64,000 nucleotides of DNA from Fimbriimonadales bacterium (GTDB taxonomy: Bacteria; Armatimonadota; Fimbriimonadia; Fimbriimonadales; GBS-DC): assembly GCA_025998675.1 (NCBI GenBank), contig AP024673.1, positions 1,267,221 through 1,331,220 of the forward strand, given 5' to 3'. This document shows positions 7,551 through 15,887 of the stretch, in pieces (the stretch's first letter is position 1; each line of letters starts with the position of its first letter). The position numbers were made by a program, and so were the translations under genes. The notes beneath the pieces are model-generated. The model was not told the DNA's origin, ran no database searches, and saw only the letters and a list, made by a program, of their open reading frames with translations.

Positions 7551-8743
7551 CAAACCGCCTGCTCCATCGGGTAGCGCAGCAGCGCGCTCGCGCCCTGAAT
7601 CGAGGCGCGCGCGTCGCCATGCACCGCCTCGACCTGCGCCCCCTGCGCCAGCGCACGCTCCAGCACTGTGTCCACAATATCGGGCATCTGCCAGACCATC
7701 GCCGTGCCGTCAGGCGCATCGTCGAGCGACAGACCAATCTGCTCCGATGGGTAGAACACCGCGCCCGGCTGGGTGAACTCCGTATCGTACAGCAAGACGC
7801 GCACATTGCCCCACTCCAGCGCGCGCAGCACGGCGGGCAAGCCCATCGCTTTCAGCGTCGGCGGCGCGTCGTGAAGCTCCTGTAGCAGGCGCGACTCCTG
7901 CTCCCGATCCAGCGCGGTCAGCCGATCCAGCACGCGCTCGTATATCTGGTTGATGGGCATCTTGTCGTGCGCCTGAATCCTGCCAGCGTAGGCGCGGCGC
8001 ACATAGTCATGCAGGTAGCCGGGGAACGCGCTGGCTAACTCGTCGGGCGCGGCGATAATCAGGCGGTCGAACGGGTGCGTCTGGCGCAGCACACGCACCG
8101 TCTCAGCGATATGGCGCAGGTGCTGCTGCTGCTCATGCGCCTTGAGCATCTGCACATTGCGCTCGCCCATTCCGTGTTGCGCTGTAATGCCGCTGGGCGT
8201 GCGTACGCCGTGAACGCCGGGCGGCAATATCTCGCGATCCTTCACGAGGCTGAACCCGTCCAGCGTGCGAATGCCGTGAATATCGACCTGATAGAAGTAG
8301 GCGTCGCGGTTGTCGAACACCACCACGAGGTTCACCCCGAAGTCCGCCTCCACCGCGAACAGCCGACGCACATAGGGCGTCTGGTCAACCACCAGCGTGT
8401 TGCGCTCCACATAGGGCAGCAGCACAGTCTGGAACAGCCCCTCTCCTGTGCAGGCGAACGCCGCCAGCCCGCGCACTGGCAGCGAGTTCTCGCCCAGCAG
8501 GTTCGACGGCTCCTCCACGAAGTCTTCCAGCCGCTGGAAATCCGCTCGAATCGACTCGCGCGCCTCCGCCGAAATGGGATGATCGTCCAGCCAGTGCGTC
8601 AGCTGATTGACCAGCGTCTTGAGGCGAATGCGGTACTTGGGCGGGCGCGTCGCGCGCTGTTCGGGCGTCATGCTCAAATAGAGGGTCGTCGTCAGAAACC
8701 GCTCCGATTTAAAGTTTTTCAGTGTCTCCAGTGTGTTCCTCAT
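7550..8743 (-). CDS. baeRF-family protein (archaeo-eukaryotic release factor-like)
   Basis: The 397-residue protein resembles the bacterial eRF1-like (baeRF) group that includes host-attachment-type proteins. An N-terminal alpha-beta region is followed by the aRF1-like middle domain (about residues 120-245), and a C-terminal L7Ae/Pelota-like part contains Asn-Val-Arg-Val-Leu-Leu-Tyr-Asp. These proteins are thought to act on stalled or hibernating ribosomes; that role is inferred. A GGAGG site lies 7-8 bases before the ATG. Confidence 0.7.
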   Translation of the reverse strand: MRNTLETLKNFKSERFLTTTLYLSMTPEQRATRPPKYRIRLKTLVNQLTHWLDDHPISAEARESIRADFQRLEDFVEEPSNLLGENSLPVRGLAAFACTGEGLFQTVLLPYVERNTLVVDQTPYVRRLFAVEADFGVNLVVVFDNRDAYFYQVDIHGIRTLDGFSLVKDREILPPGVHGVRTPSGITAQHGMGERNVQMLKAHEQQQHLRHIAETVRVLRQTHPFDRLIIAAPDELASAFPGYLHDYVRRAYAGRIQAHDKMPINQIYERVLDRLTALDREQESRLLQELHDAPPTLKAMGLPAVLRALEWGNVRVLLYDTEFTQPGAVFYPSEQIGLSLDDAPDGTAMVWQMPDIVDTVLERALAQGAQVEAVHGDARASIQGASALLRYPMEQAV

Positions 8744-8800
8744 CGTCAGCCTCCAAGCGTTCTCTGCTCTCCCCCGCTTAGAGGATACCCAATACGCCGA

Positions 8801-9394
8801 CTACTGCAGATTCTTCCGTTGCCACTCTTTGAGCAGCTCGGGCGCGCGCGGGTCGAGAAACACATTTTCCACAAAGAGCGCGTAGAGCTGGTCGTCTTTG
8901 AGTTGGGAGACATCCACGCGCGCGGCTTCAAGGGCTTCTTTACTGCGTTTGACCATTGCCTGGAACTGCTCGTCGGTGAAGCTGGATTTGAGTTCGGCAG
9001 CAACTTCGCTCACGACCTGCGCGCGCAGCTGGCGGCGTTTCTGGGCGGCGTCGGTCTCCAGCCGCTTGATGGTCTCCAGAAACTCTTTGGGCAGGCTTTT
9101 GCCGCGCGCGGTGTCCTCGCGTATCTTCAGGATTTCGTCTTTGCGGTTGCGCAGCTCTTTCGCCTCCTCCTGAATCAGGCGTTCCAGCTGCTTGTAGGCG
9201 CGTTCGTGCACGGGGATGAGCCGTTCGATCTGCGATTTCGTGAGGTTCAGCGGGCGGATGTTGTTGAACCATGTGATGTCAGCAAGCGCGAGCAGCAACT
9301 GGTCGACCTCCGAGAGGGTCGGCGCATTCGCCTGCTGGGGGACGCCCAGCGCCAGTCCGCACGCCATCGCCAGAATCAGCCCGATTCGTCGCAT
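8801..9394 (-). CDS. Secreted helical protein, unknown function
   Basis: The start chosen gives a clear signal peptide ending near Ala-Asn-Ala and 197 residues in total; an upstream in-frame start would bury it. The mature protein is almost all charged helix, with spacing like periplasmic Spy/CpxP-type or LTXXQ proteins, but I see no diagnostic motif. A TATAAT box (9402-9407, minus strand) ends 7 bases before the ATG, so it is probably leaderless. Divergent from the PIN-TRAM gene. Confidence 0.75.
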   Translation of the reverse strand: MRRIGLILAMACGLALGVPQQANAPTLSEVDQLLLALADITWFNNIRPLNLTKSQIERLIPVHERAYKQLERLIQEEAKELRNRKDEILKIREDTARGKSLPKEFLETIKRLETDAAQKRRQLRAQVVSEVAAELKSSFTDEQFQAMVKRSKEALEAARVDVSQLKDDQLYALFVENVFLDPRAPELLKEWQRKNLQ

Positions 9395-9466
9395 ATCCGC
9401 GATTATACCTGCCCTGCCTGCGCGATTTTTGACGCGCAAGGGCGTATAATATTATAGGAGGCTCCG

Positions 9467-10606
9467 ATGACCATCCATCGCCTGATGTACTGGCTGTTTC
9501 TGGCGGTCGGCATGCTTTTGTTTGCGACCGTCGGCTTTTTGCTCGCGGAACCGTTCCTGAAGGCGGTAGACGGATGGTTCGAGGGTCCCGCGCCCATTTC
9601 GCCGCTATGGACGCGCGTCGGACTGACGACTGCAGGGCTGCTGATGGGCATTCTGGTTGCCAATCACAGTTTCCAGTTGCTCTCGCGCGTGGCGCGCCAT
9701 CTGGAAGAGGCGGAGCCTGATGAGAAGCTCGCGATTGGGCTGGGGCTGGTCTCGGCGGCGATTATCACCTTCGCGCTCTATCCGCTGCTGTTCGCGATTG
9801 GCGGCGCGCGGCTTGGCTGGGCGCTCACCCTGCTCGCGTTTGTGATTCTGGTCTACCTGAGCATCGTGAGCTTTTTGAGCATGAAGGAGTACCTGCCGCT
9901 CACGGCGCAGATGGCGCGACGCTCCAAAGGCATCAAGGTGCTGGACAGCAGCGTGATTATCGACGGGCGGATTCGGGACATCATTCGCGCAGGCTTTCTG
10001 GAGGGCAAGATTTATGTGCCCGGCTTCGTGCTGGACGAGGTGCAGCACATCGCCGATTCGGAAGACCCGCTGCGTCGCGCACGGGGCAGACGCGGGCTCG
10101 ATGTGCTGAAGCAGTTGCAGGCGGACCTGGGCGAGAACATGGAGGTGCGCGTGCATGACCGACTCGCGCCGCACACGGGCGACGAGGTGGACGCGCGGCT
10201 GGTGCGCCTCGCCAAAGCCATGCGCGCCGACATCGTGACCAACGATTATAACCTCAACCGTGTGGCGGAGGTGCAGGGCGTGCGCGTGCTGAACATCAAC
10301 GAACTCGCGGAAGCGGTGCGCATCCATGTGCTGCCCGGCGAAGACCTGACGGTCATCCCCATCCGCGAGGGTCAGGAGCCAGACCAGGGCGTGGCGTATC
10401 TGGAAGACGGCACGATGGTCGTGGTGGAGGGCGGACGCGAGTATCTGAATCAGCCCATCGAGGTGGTGGTCACAAGCGTGCTGCAGTCGGCGCGGGGCAA
10501 GATGCTCTTTGCGGAGCCAAAGAGCGCGGACAGCAAGACGGAAGGAGGCATCGACTATTCTACACGCCCTTATTCTGGCGGCAGGAAGCGGCGTCCGATT
10601 CGGTAA
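9467..10606 (+). CDS. PIN/TRAM-domain membrane protein (YacL type)
   Basis: The 379-residue protein has four hydrophobic segments (residues 1-145), a PIN nuclease domain with Asp-Ser-Ser-Val-Ile-Ile-Asp-Gly near 153 and Thr-Asn-Asp-Tyr-Asn-Leu near 258, and a C-terminal TRAM domain. YacL-like proteins are predicted membrane-bound RNases; the substrate is unknown. GGAGG lies 6 bases before the ATG, with TATAAT at 9445-9450. The gene lies directly upstream of ispDF, a pairing also seen in Gram-positive genomes. Confidence 0.9.
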   Translation: MTIHRLMYWLFLAVGMLLFATVGFLLAEPFLKAVDGWFEGPAPISPLWTRVGLTTAGLLMGILVANHSFQLLSRVARHLEEAEPDEKLAIGLGLVSAAIITFALYPLLFAIGGARLGWALTLLAFVILVYLSIVSFLSMKEYLPLTAQMARRSKGIKVLDSSVIIDGRIRDIIRAGFLEGKIYVPGFVLDEVQHIADSEDPLRRARGRRGLDVLKQLQADLGENMEVRVHDRLAPHTGDEVDARLVRLAKAMRADIVTNDYNLNRVAEVQGVRVLNINELAEAVRIHVLPGEDLTVIPIREGQEPDQGVAYLEDGTMVVVEGGREYLNQPIEVVVTSVLQSARGKMLFAEPKSADSKTEGGIDYSTRPYSGGRKRRPIR

Positions 10607-11759
10607 AGGCGACAAGTTATGGCAACTCGTGCAGGGCGCGCCCGTATGGCGACACGCGGTGTGGCGTCTGCTGAGCCATCCCGAATTCGCGTCGGGCACA
10701 CTGGCAGTCGCGCCCAATAGCGCCGCGCCATTCGAGGAGTATTTGAATCGTTATCCTGCCCCCAAACCGCTGCAGGTGTCGCCCTGTGGCGGAGCGACCC
10801 GTCAGGCGACGGTGCGGAATGCGCTCGCCCATCTGCCTGCGGGCGTGTCGATGGTCGCCGTGCATGACGCGGCGCGCCCGCTGGTTGGTCATCTGCTGCT
10901 GGACAGGCTTGTAGCGACCGCCCTGCGCTATGGAACCGCCGTGCCTGCGCTCCCCGTGCAGGACACGCTCAAACGCTCGGACGACGGGCAGACCGTTCTG
11001 GAGACCGCGCCGCGCGAAGGACTGTATCGCGTGCAGACGCCCCAGCTGTTCCGCGCCGACTGGCTCATCAACGCCCATCGCCGCGCCGCCGACGAGGGGT
11101 TTGAGCAGGCGACCGACGATGCGCAACTGCTGGAGCGCGCAGGCTACCTCGTGCATCTTGTGGCGGGCGATCCGCGCAATCTGAAGCTCACCACGCCTGA
11201 CGACCTGAGCCTGCTGCGCCTGTACGCAGGTGAACGGGCAAGCACGCGCACGGGAATCGGGTATGATATTCATCAGCTAACGGAAGGGCGCACGCTAATG
11301 CTGGGAGGCGTTTCGATTGACTACGCTTACGGGTTGCTGGGGCATTCCGACGCCGATGTCGTGTTGCACGCGATTTGCGATGCGCTGCTGGGCGCCGCCG
11401 CGCTGGGCGACATCGGGCAACACTTTCCGAACAGCGACCCGCGCTGGAAGGACGCCTCAAGCCTGACCCTGCTAAAGCATGTGAACGCGCTGTTAGCCCA
11501 GCACGGCTGGCGACCGTTGCATATCGATGCGATGGCGCTCGCCGAAGCGCCCAAACTCGCGCCCTACATTCCCCAGATGCGCCAGCGGATTGCGCACACG
11601 CTGGGTATCCTGCCCGAACAGGTGAGCATCAAGGCGACGACGAACGAAGGCATGGACGCCGTCGGCGAGCGGCGCGCCATCGCCTGCTACGCGGTTGCAA
11701 CCATCTACCCCGAAGACGGAGAGGCGAACCATGAGCAAATCCCGACGCAAACAGGTTGA
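10557..11759 (+). CDS. ispDF: Bifunctional IspD/IspF (MEP isoprenoid pathway)
   Basis: IspD makes CDP-methylerythritol and IspF forms the cyclodiphosphate. The fusion carries IspD motifs at its N-terminus (LILAAGSGVRFGKGDK), then IspF from about residue 226 with the metal Asp-x-His (GYDIHQ), GHSDADVV and TTNEGMD. No ATG fits. ATT at 10557 follows AAGGAGG by 8 bases and gives exactly the usual family N-terminus; TTG at 10509 is in frame but lacks such a site. It overlaps the PIN gene by 50 bases and hpf by 29. Confidence 0.9.
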   Translation: MLHALILAAGSGVRFGKGDKLWQLVQGAPVWRHAVWRLLSHPEFASGTLAVAPNSAAPFEEYLNRYPAPKPLQVSPCGGATRQATVRNALAHLPAGVSMVAVHDAARPLVGHLLLDRLVATALRYGTAVPALPVQDTLKRSDDGQTVLETAPREGLYRVQTPQLFRADWLINAHRRAADEGFEQATDDAQLLERAGYLVHLVAGDPRNLKLTTPDDLSLLRLYAGERASTRTGIGYDIHQLTEGRTLMLGGVSIDYAYGLLGHSDADVVLHAICDALLGAAALGDIGQHFPNSDPRWKDASSLTLLKHVNALLAQHGWRPLHIDAMALAEAPKLAPYIPQMRQRIAHTLGILPEQVSIKATTNEGMDAVGERRAIACYAVATIYPEDGEANHEQIPTQTG

Positions 11760-12309
11760 AATTGTGGATGTCACCTTCCGCAGCCCCCATCAGGAGCTGA
11801 GCGAGTCGGAAAAAGCCTATGTGCGGCGCAAGCTGACCAAACTCGCACGCTTTTTCCATAAAATCTGGACGCTTGAAGTGACCTACGAGCTCGTGCGCGG
11901 GCAGCATCGGGTCGCGGTGCTGGTGGACGCCGACGGGCAGAAGTTCCATCACGACGAGACGGGACACGAGTTCCGCGCGGCGGTGGACGCGGTGGTGCAG
12001 AAACTGGAACACCAGCTTGCCCGCTACAAGGAGCGCCTGCAAAAGCGCGGACGCACGCCCCGCGAAGAGGTCATCGAGACCGCGCTGGCAGCCAGCGAGA
12101 CCGAGTCCGAAGAGACCCCCGCGCCGAACCCGACCATCCGACGCACGGTGCGCGTGCCACTCAAGCCGATGAGCCTCGAGGAGGCGCTGATGCAGGCGGA
12201 GCTGGAGGGCGCGACCGCGTATATGTTCCATGATGCGGACGCCCGACGCTACTGCGTGCTGGTGCGGGTCGAGAAAGGCGTTTACGATTTGATTGAAGGG
12301 ATTGGCTGA
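11731..12309 (+). CDS. hpf: Ribosome hibernation promoting factor, long form
   Basis: The 192-residue protein has an N-terminal HPF/RaiA domain (residues 1-105) that binds the 30S decoding region, and a C-terminal dimerisation domain (about 135-192, with Lys-Pro-Met-Ser-Leu-Glu-Glu-Ala) that joins ribosomes into 100S dimers. The ATG follows GGAGAGG. The start lies inside the ispDF 3' end, so it is translated within that operon. Confidence 0.93.
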   Translation: MSKSRRKQVEIVDVTFRSPHQELSESEKAYVRRKLTKLARFFHKIWTLEVTYELVRGQHRVAVLVDADGQKFHHDETGHEFRAAVDAVVQKLEHQLARYKERLQKRGRTPREEVIETALAASETESEETPAPNPTIRRTVRVPLKPMSLEEALMQAELEGATAYMFHDADARRYCVLVRVEKGVYDLIEGIG

Positions 12310-14212
12310 GCGCAGGCGTTTCTGGGGATGGCTGCTTTGCTGGCTGCTGCTGAGCGGCGCGCCCCTGTATGCAGGAGAGATTCAGACGCCAGCCGTCGCG
12401 CTGGCGGGCGCGCCCGTCGAGATTACGGGCAGCGGCTTCGCGCCCAACACACCGATTCAGCTCCGCTTCGAGGATGCGCAGGGCAACCCGCTCGCGCGCG
12501 CGGAGGCGGTTGCCGACGAGTCGGGCGCGGCGACTGTGCGTGTGCGCCTCCCGCAGGCGGGCGCGGCGCGCTATGTCTGGCAGGCGGGCGATGAGTCGGG
12601 CGCGGGCACATTGCGCGTGATTCCCGCGTGGTGGAGCCTGCTGCCGCCTCTGCTGGCGATTGCGCTGGCGCTGGCGCTGCGGCAGGTCGCGCTGGCGCTG
12701 GTGGGCGGCGTGTGGCTGGGCGCATGGCTGATTGCGGGCGGAGACCCCTTCACGCCCCTGCTGCGCGTGGTGGATACCTACCTGCTGGACGCCTACGCCG
12801 ACCGCGACCATTTGCAGATTATCCTGTTCACCCTGCTCTTGGGCGGGATGCTGGGCGTGATTACGCGGGCGGGCGGATTGCGCGCGATTGTGCGCGTGCT
12901 GAGTCGGCGCGTGCGCTCTGACCGCGGGGTGCAGTTCAGCGCGTACCTGCTGGGGCTGCTGATTTTCATCGACGACTACGCAAACACGCTGTTTGTGGGC
13001 GCGACGATGCGCCCGCTGGCAGACCGCTATCGCGTCTCGCGGGAGAAGCTGGCGTACCTGATCGATTCGACCGCCGCGCCTGTGGCGAACCTCGCGCTGA
13101 TTGGCACATGGATTGGCTTCGAGGTGTCGGTGATTGCGGACAGTTTCAAAGCGGCGGGGATTGGACTGGAGCCGTACTGGGCGTTCCTGCTGAGTCTGCC
13201 CTATCGGTTCTATCCGATTTTCGCGCTGGCGTTCATCGCGTGGCTGCTGGTGTGGCGTCGGGACTTTGGGGCGATGCACCGCGCGGAGACGCGGGCGCGC
13301 ACGACGGGCAAGGTGCTGGCGGAGGGCGCGTCGCCGCTGGCGAGCTACGACTCGGCGGAGCTGCTACCGCCTGACCATCTGCGGGGCAGCGTTTGGAGCG
13401 CCGCACTGCCGATTCTGACTGCCCTACTGGGCGCGGTTGGCGGGCTGGTCTACACGGGCTACTACGGCGCGCTGGACGCGGGCGACCCCGTCACGCTGCG
13501 GAGCGTGCTGGCGAACGCCAACTCGTATGTGAGTCTGGTGTGGGGCGCGCTGCTGGGGTGTGTGGCGGCGTTGCTGTGCGTGGGGTTCACCCGCGCGCTG
13601 AGTCTGCGCGAGTCGTTTGATGCGTGGGTGGGCGGCGTGCGCTCGATGGTGCTGGCGGTGGTGATTCTGGGGCTGGCGTGGAGCATCGGCGCGGTGTGCG
13701 AGTCGTTGCACACGGCGCAGTATCTGGTGCAGGCGTTGCAGGGTTCGGTCAGCCCCGTATGGCTGCCCGCGCTCACGACGCTCACCGCCGCGGGCATCAG
13801 CTTCGCGATTGGCAGCTCGTGGGGCACGATGAGCATCCTGATGCCACTGGCGATTCCGCTGGCGCACACGCTCACGGCGGGACTGGATGCGCAGGCGCAG
13901 CAGTTCTATCTGATTGCGACGATTTCGTCGGTACTGGCGGGCGCGACCTTCGGCGATCACTGCTCGCCGATTTCCGACACGACGGTGCTGTCGTCCATCT
14001 TCGCGGGGTCGGACCATATCGACCATGTGCGCACGCAGTTGCCGTATGCGCTGGTGGTGGGCGTGGTGGCGTGGCTGGTGGGCGATGTGGCGACGGCGTT
14101 CGGGCTGCCCGTGTGGGCGGCGCTGGCGCTGGGGGTGCTGATTCTGGGCGCGATTGTGCGTCTGGTGGGCAAGCCGACGCCTGAGTATGGGGGCGACGCG
14201 ACGAAGCAGTAG
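12293..14212 (+). CDS. NhaC-family Na+/H+ antiporter with N-terminal Ig-like domain
   Basis: The 639-residue protein starts at TTG inside the hpf 3' end (TTG at 12302 is an alternative). A signal-like segment is followed by an Ig/IPT-like beta domain (about residues 28-108) and then about twelve membrane helices with NhaC-type motifs (IFIDDYAN, SSWGTMSILMPLAIP, GDHCSPISDTTV). The expected role is sodium or organic-ion exchange for protons. The extracytoplasmic Ig-like domain is an unusual addition. Confidence 0.88.
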   Translation: MKGLAERRRFWGWLLCWLLLSGAPLYAGEIQTPAVALAGAPVEITGSGFAPNTPIQLRFEDAQGNPLARAEAVADESGAATVRVRLPQAGAARYVWQAGDESGAGTLRVIPAWWSLLPPLLAIALALALRQVALALVGGVWLGAWLIAGGDPFTPLLRVVDTYLLDAYADRDHLQIILFTLLLGGMLGVITRAGGLRAIVRVLSRRVRSDRGVQFSAYLLGLLIFIDDYANTLFVGATMRPLADRYRVSREKLAYLIDSTAAPVANLALIGTWIGFEVSVIADSFKAAGIGLEPYWAFLLSLPYRFYPIFALAFIAWLLVWRRDFGAMHRAETRARTTGKVLAEGASPLASYDSAELLPPDHLRGSVWSAALPILTALLGAVGGLVYTGYYGALDAGDPVTLRSVLANANSYVSLVWGALLGCVAALLCVGFTRALSLRESFDAWVGGVRSMVLAVVILGLAWSIGAVCESLHTAQYLVQALQGSVSPVWLPALTTLTAAGISFAIGSSWGTMSILMPLAIPLAHTLTAGLDAQAQQFYLIATISSVLAGATFGDHCSPISDTTVLSSIFAGSDHIDHVRTQLPYALVVGVVAWLVGDVATAFGLPVWAALALGVLILGAIVRLVGKPTPEYGGDATKQ

Positions 14213-14216
14213 GCGG

Positions 14217-15002
14217 CTACGACTCTGCGTCCGGGTCGATGCCCAACTCGCGCAGTCGTTGCGCCAGCTGTTCGGCGCGACGACGCTCTTGCTCGGCGCG
14301 CCGCTGCTCCTGCTCGGCGCGGCGTCGTTCGCGTTCGGCGCGCACCCGCTCCTGCTCCAGGCGTCGGCGGTACTCTTCCAGCATCTGCCGTTCCTGTTCC
14401 GCGCTGCGGCGCGCCTGCTCCGCCAGCCGTTCCAGCGCCTCGAAGGTCAGAAACGGACGCAGGTCGGGATAGCTCAGCCCCGGATATTCGGCGACGCCGC
14501 GCTGGAACACAATCCCCAGCAGCGGACTGCGCCAGTTCTCCATCCGACGCACGCGCGTCAGCCGTCGCCCACGACGCACCCAGCCCTGCCATAAGCCCGT
14601 GTCAGGGTCGTAGATGTAATACTCCTGAACCCCATACTTTGCGTAGAACCGACGCTTGGCGTTCATCGCCGCTTTGCGATTGCCCGGCGACAGCACCTCA
14701 AACACCACCTGCGGCGCGACGCCCCCCTCCTCCCACTGCTTGTACGAGCCGCGATGCCCTTTCGGACGCCCCAGCGCGACCATCACATCGGGCGCGACGC
14801 GAATGCGCGGGTTGCCCTCCACAGGATACCAGAGCAAGTCCATCGCCACGAACACATTCGGCTCGTCGGCGAACATCGCGCGCAGGTTATTGTAGATAAT
14901 CGTCATCGCATCCGCCTGCAGGGTGTTGTCCGCCATAGGCTTACCATCCGAGTCGGGATAGATAATTTCGGTCGGTTTCTGTTTTGCGACAGTGGTCGCC
15001 AT
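14217..15002 (-). CDS. Uma2-family putative endonuclease with C-terminal coiled coil
   Basis: The 261-residue protein shows the Uma2 (DUF820) PD-(D/E)XK fold: VAPDVMVALGRPKG, VVFEVLSPGN and KYGVQEYYIYDPDTG. After residue 190 it becomes an Arg/Glu/Gln-rich coiled coil of EQERRRAEQ-like units. These genes are abundant in cyanobacteria, Chloroflexota and thermophiles; their substrate is unknown. A TATAAT lies 17 bases upstream of the start. It ends 4 bases from the antiporter gene, tail to tail. Confidence 0.88.
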   Translation of the reverse strand: MATTVAKQKPTEIIYPDSDGKPMADNTLQADAMTIIYNNLRAMFADEPNVFVAMDLLWYPVEGNPRIRVAPDVMVALGRPKGHRGSYKQWEEGGVAPQVVFEVLSPGNRKAAMNAKRRFYAKYGVQEYYIYDPDTGLWQGWVRRGRRLTRVRRMENWRSPLLGIVFQRGVAEYPGLSYPDLRPFLTFEALERLAEQARRSAEQERQMLEEYRRRLEQERVRAERERRRAEQEQRRAEQERRRAEQLAQRLRELGIDPDAES

Positions 15003-15097
15003 CGCACATCACCGGGAGAATTATACTCGGTAGCAGGCAGAGAGAGAAGTGTCAGGCGCGACGGCAGACTCTGCCGCCGCGCCATAGCGGGGATTCA

Positions 15098-15850
15098 TCA
15101 GCCGCGCTTCATGCGCAGCGCCTCTTCGTAGCGACGGTTCACAACCTCCCAGTCGATCGCCTGAATGAAGGCGTCGATGTAGCGGGCGCGCGCCGTCTGG
15201 AAGTCCAGATAGTAGGCGTGCTCGTACACATCCATCGCCAGCAGTACCGTGCAGTTCCACATATGGAAGGTGTTCTGCGCGTCGCCGATGTAGTTGAACA
15301 GGCTGCCGTCGTCGTGGTCGTAGGCGAGCCACACCCAGCCGCGTCCGCCCATGCCCGTGCCCTTGAGGTCTTCCAGCCAGCGCTCGTAGGAGCCGAACCA
15401 GCGGGCGAGCGCGGCGCGCAGCTCACTGCTCGGCTCGGAACCGCCGCCGCCCAGATTCTCGAAATAGAGCTCATGGTTCTTGAACCCGCCGTAGGCGAAG
15501 GTGTAGTCGACCTTCAGCGAGCGGATGAGGCTGTAGCTCTGGTTGCCCTTCGCGAAGTCGTCCGAGGTCAGCTGCGCCAGCGCGCGCCGAATCTCGTTCG
15601 TCTTGTTCACATACCCCTGATAGAGCTTGTAGTGTTCCTCGTGCGTCTTGCGCGAGATGCCGAATTTCTCGGTCTCGAACACCTTCTCAGGCAGGGGCTT
15701 CGCCGTTACTTCAACGACCTGAATCTCAGCCATAGTGGATACCCTCCTGTGCGTTGGAATAGCCAGCGCGTGGGGAGCCAGCGCCGCAAGCGCGGTGGTC
15801 GCCGCTGCCTGCTGCAGAAACTCCCGACGCGAGAGGCGTTGTGCGCTCAT
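15098..15850 (-). CDS. Fe/Mn superoxide dismutase-like protein with Tat signal
   Basis: The 250-residue protein opens with a twin-arginine signal (SRREFL, then a hydrophobic stretch to about residue 30), followed by an Fe/Mn superoxide dismutase domain. Probable metal ligands are His in THEEHY, His in FKNHELYF, and Asp and His in MDVYEHAYYLDF. Export by Tat would place it in the periplasm. A TATAAT (15860-15865, minus strand) ends 9 bases before the ATG. A second start at 15733 with a perfect internal AGGAGG would give a cytoplasmic form lacking the signal. Confidence 0.9.
   Translation of the reverse strand: MSAQRLSRREFLQQAAATTALAALAPHALAIPTHRRVSTMAEIQVVEVTAKPLPEKVFETEKFGISRKTHEEHYKLYQGYVNKTNEIRRALAQLTSDDFAKGNQSYSLIRSLKVDYTFAYGGFKNHELYFENLGGGGSEPSSELRAALARWFGSYERWLEDLKGTGMGGRGWVWLAYDHDDGSLFNYIGDAQNTFHMWNCTVLLAMDVYEHAYYLDFQTARARYIDAFIQAIDWEVVNRRYEEALRMKRG
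15743..15748 (-). promoter_or_regulatory. Internal Shine-Dalgarno in the superoxide dismutase gene
   Basis: AGGAGG on the minus strand lies 9 bases before an in-frame ATG (15731-15733, codon 40), just after the Tat signal region. It could initiate a signal-less second product. Confidence 0.55.
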
Positions 15851-15887
15851 AGCATGGGTATTATACCTGCCCGCACAGATACGGGGG

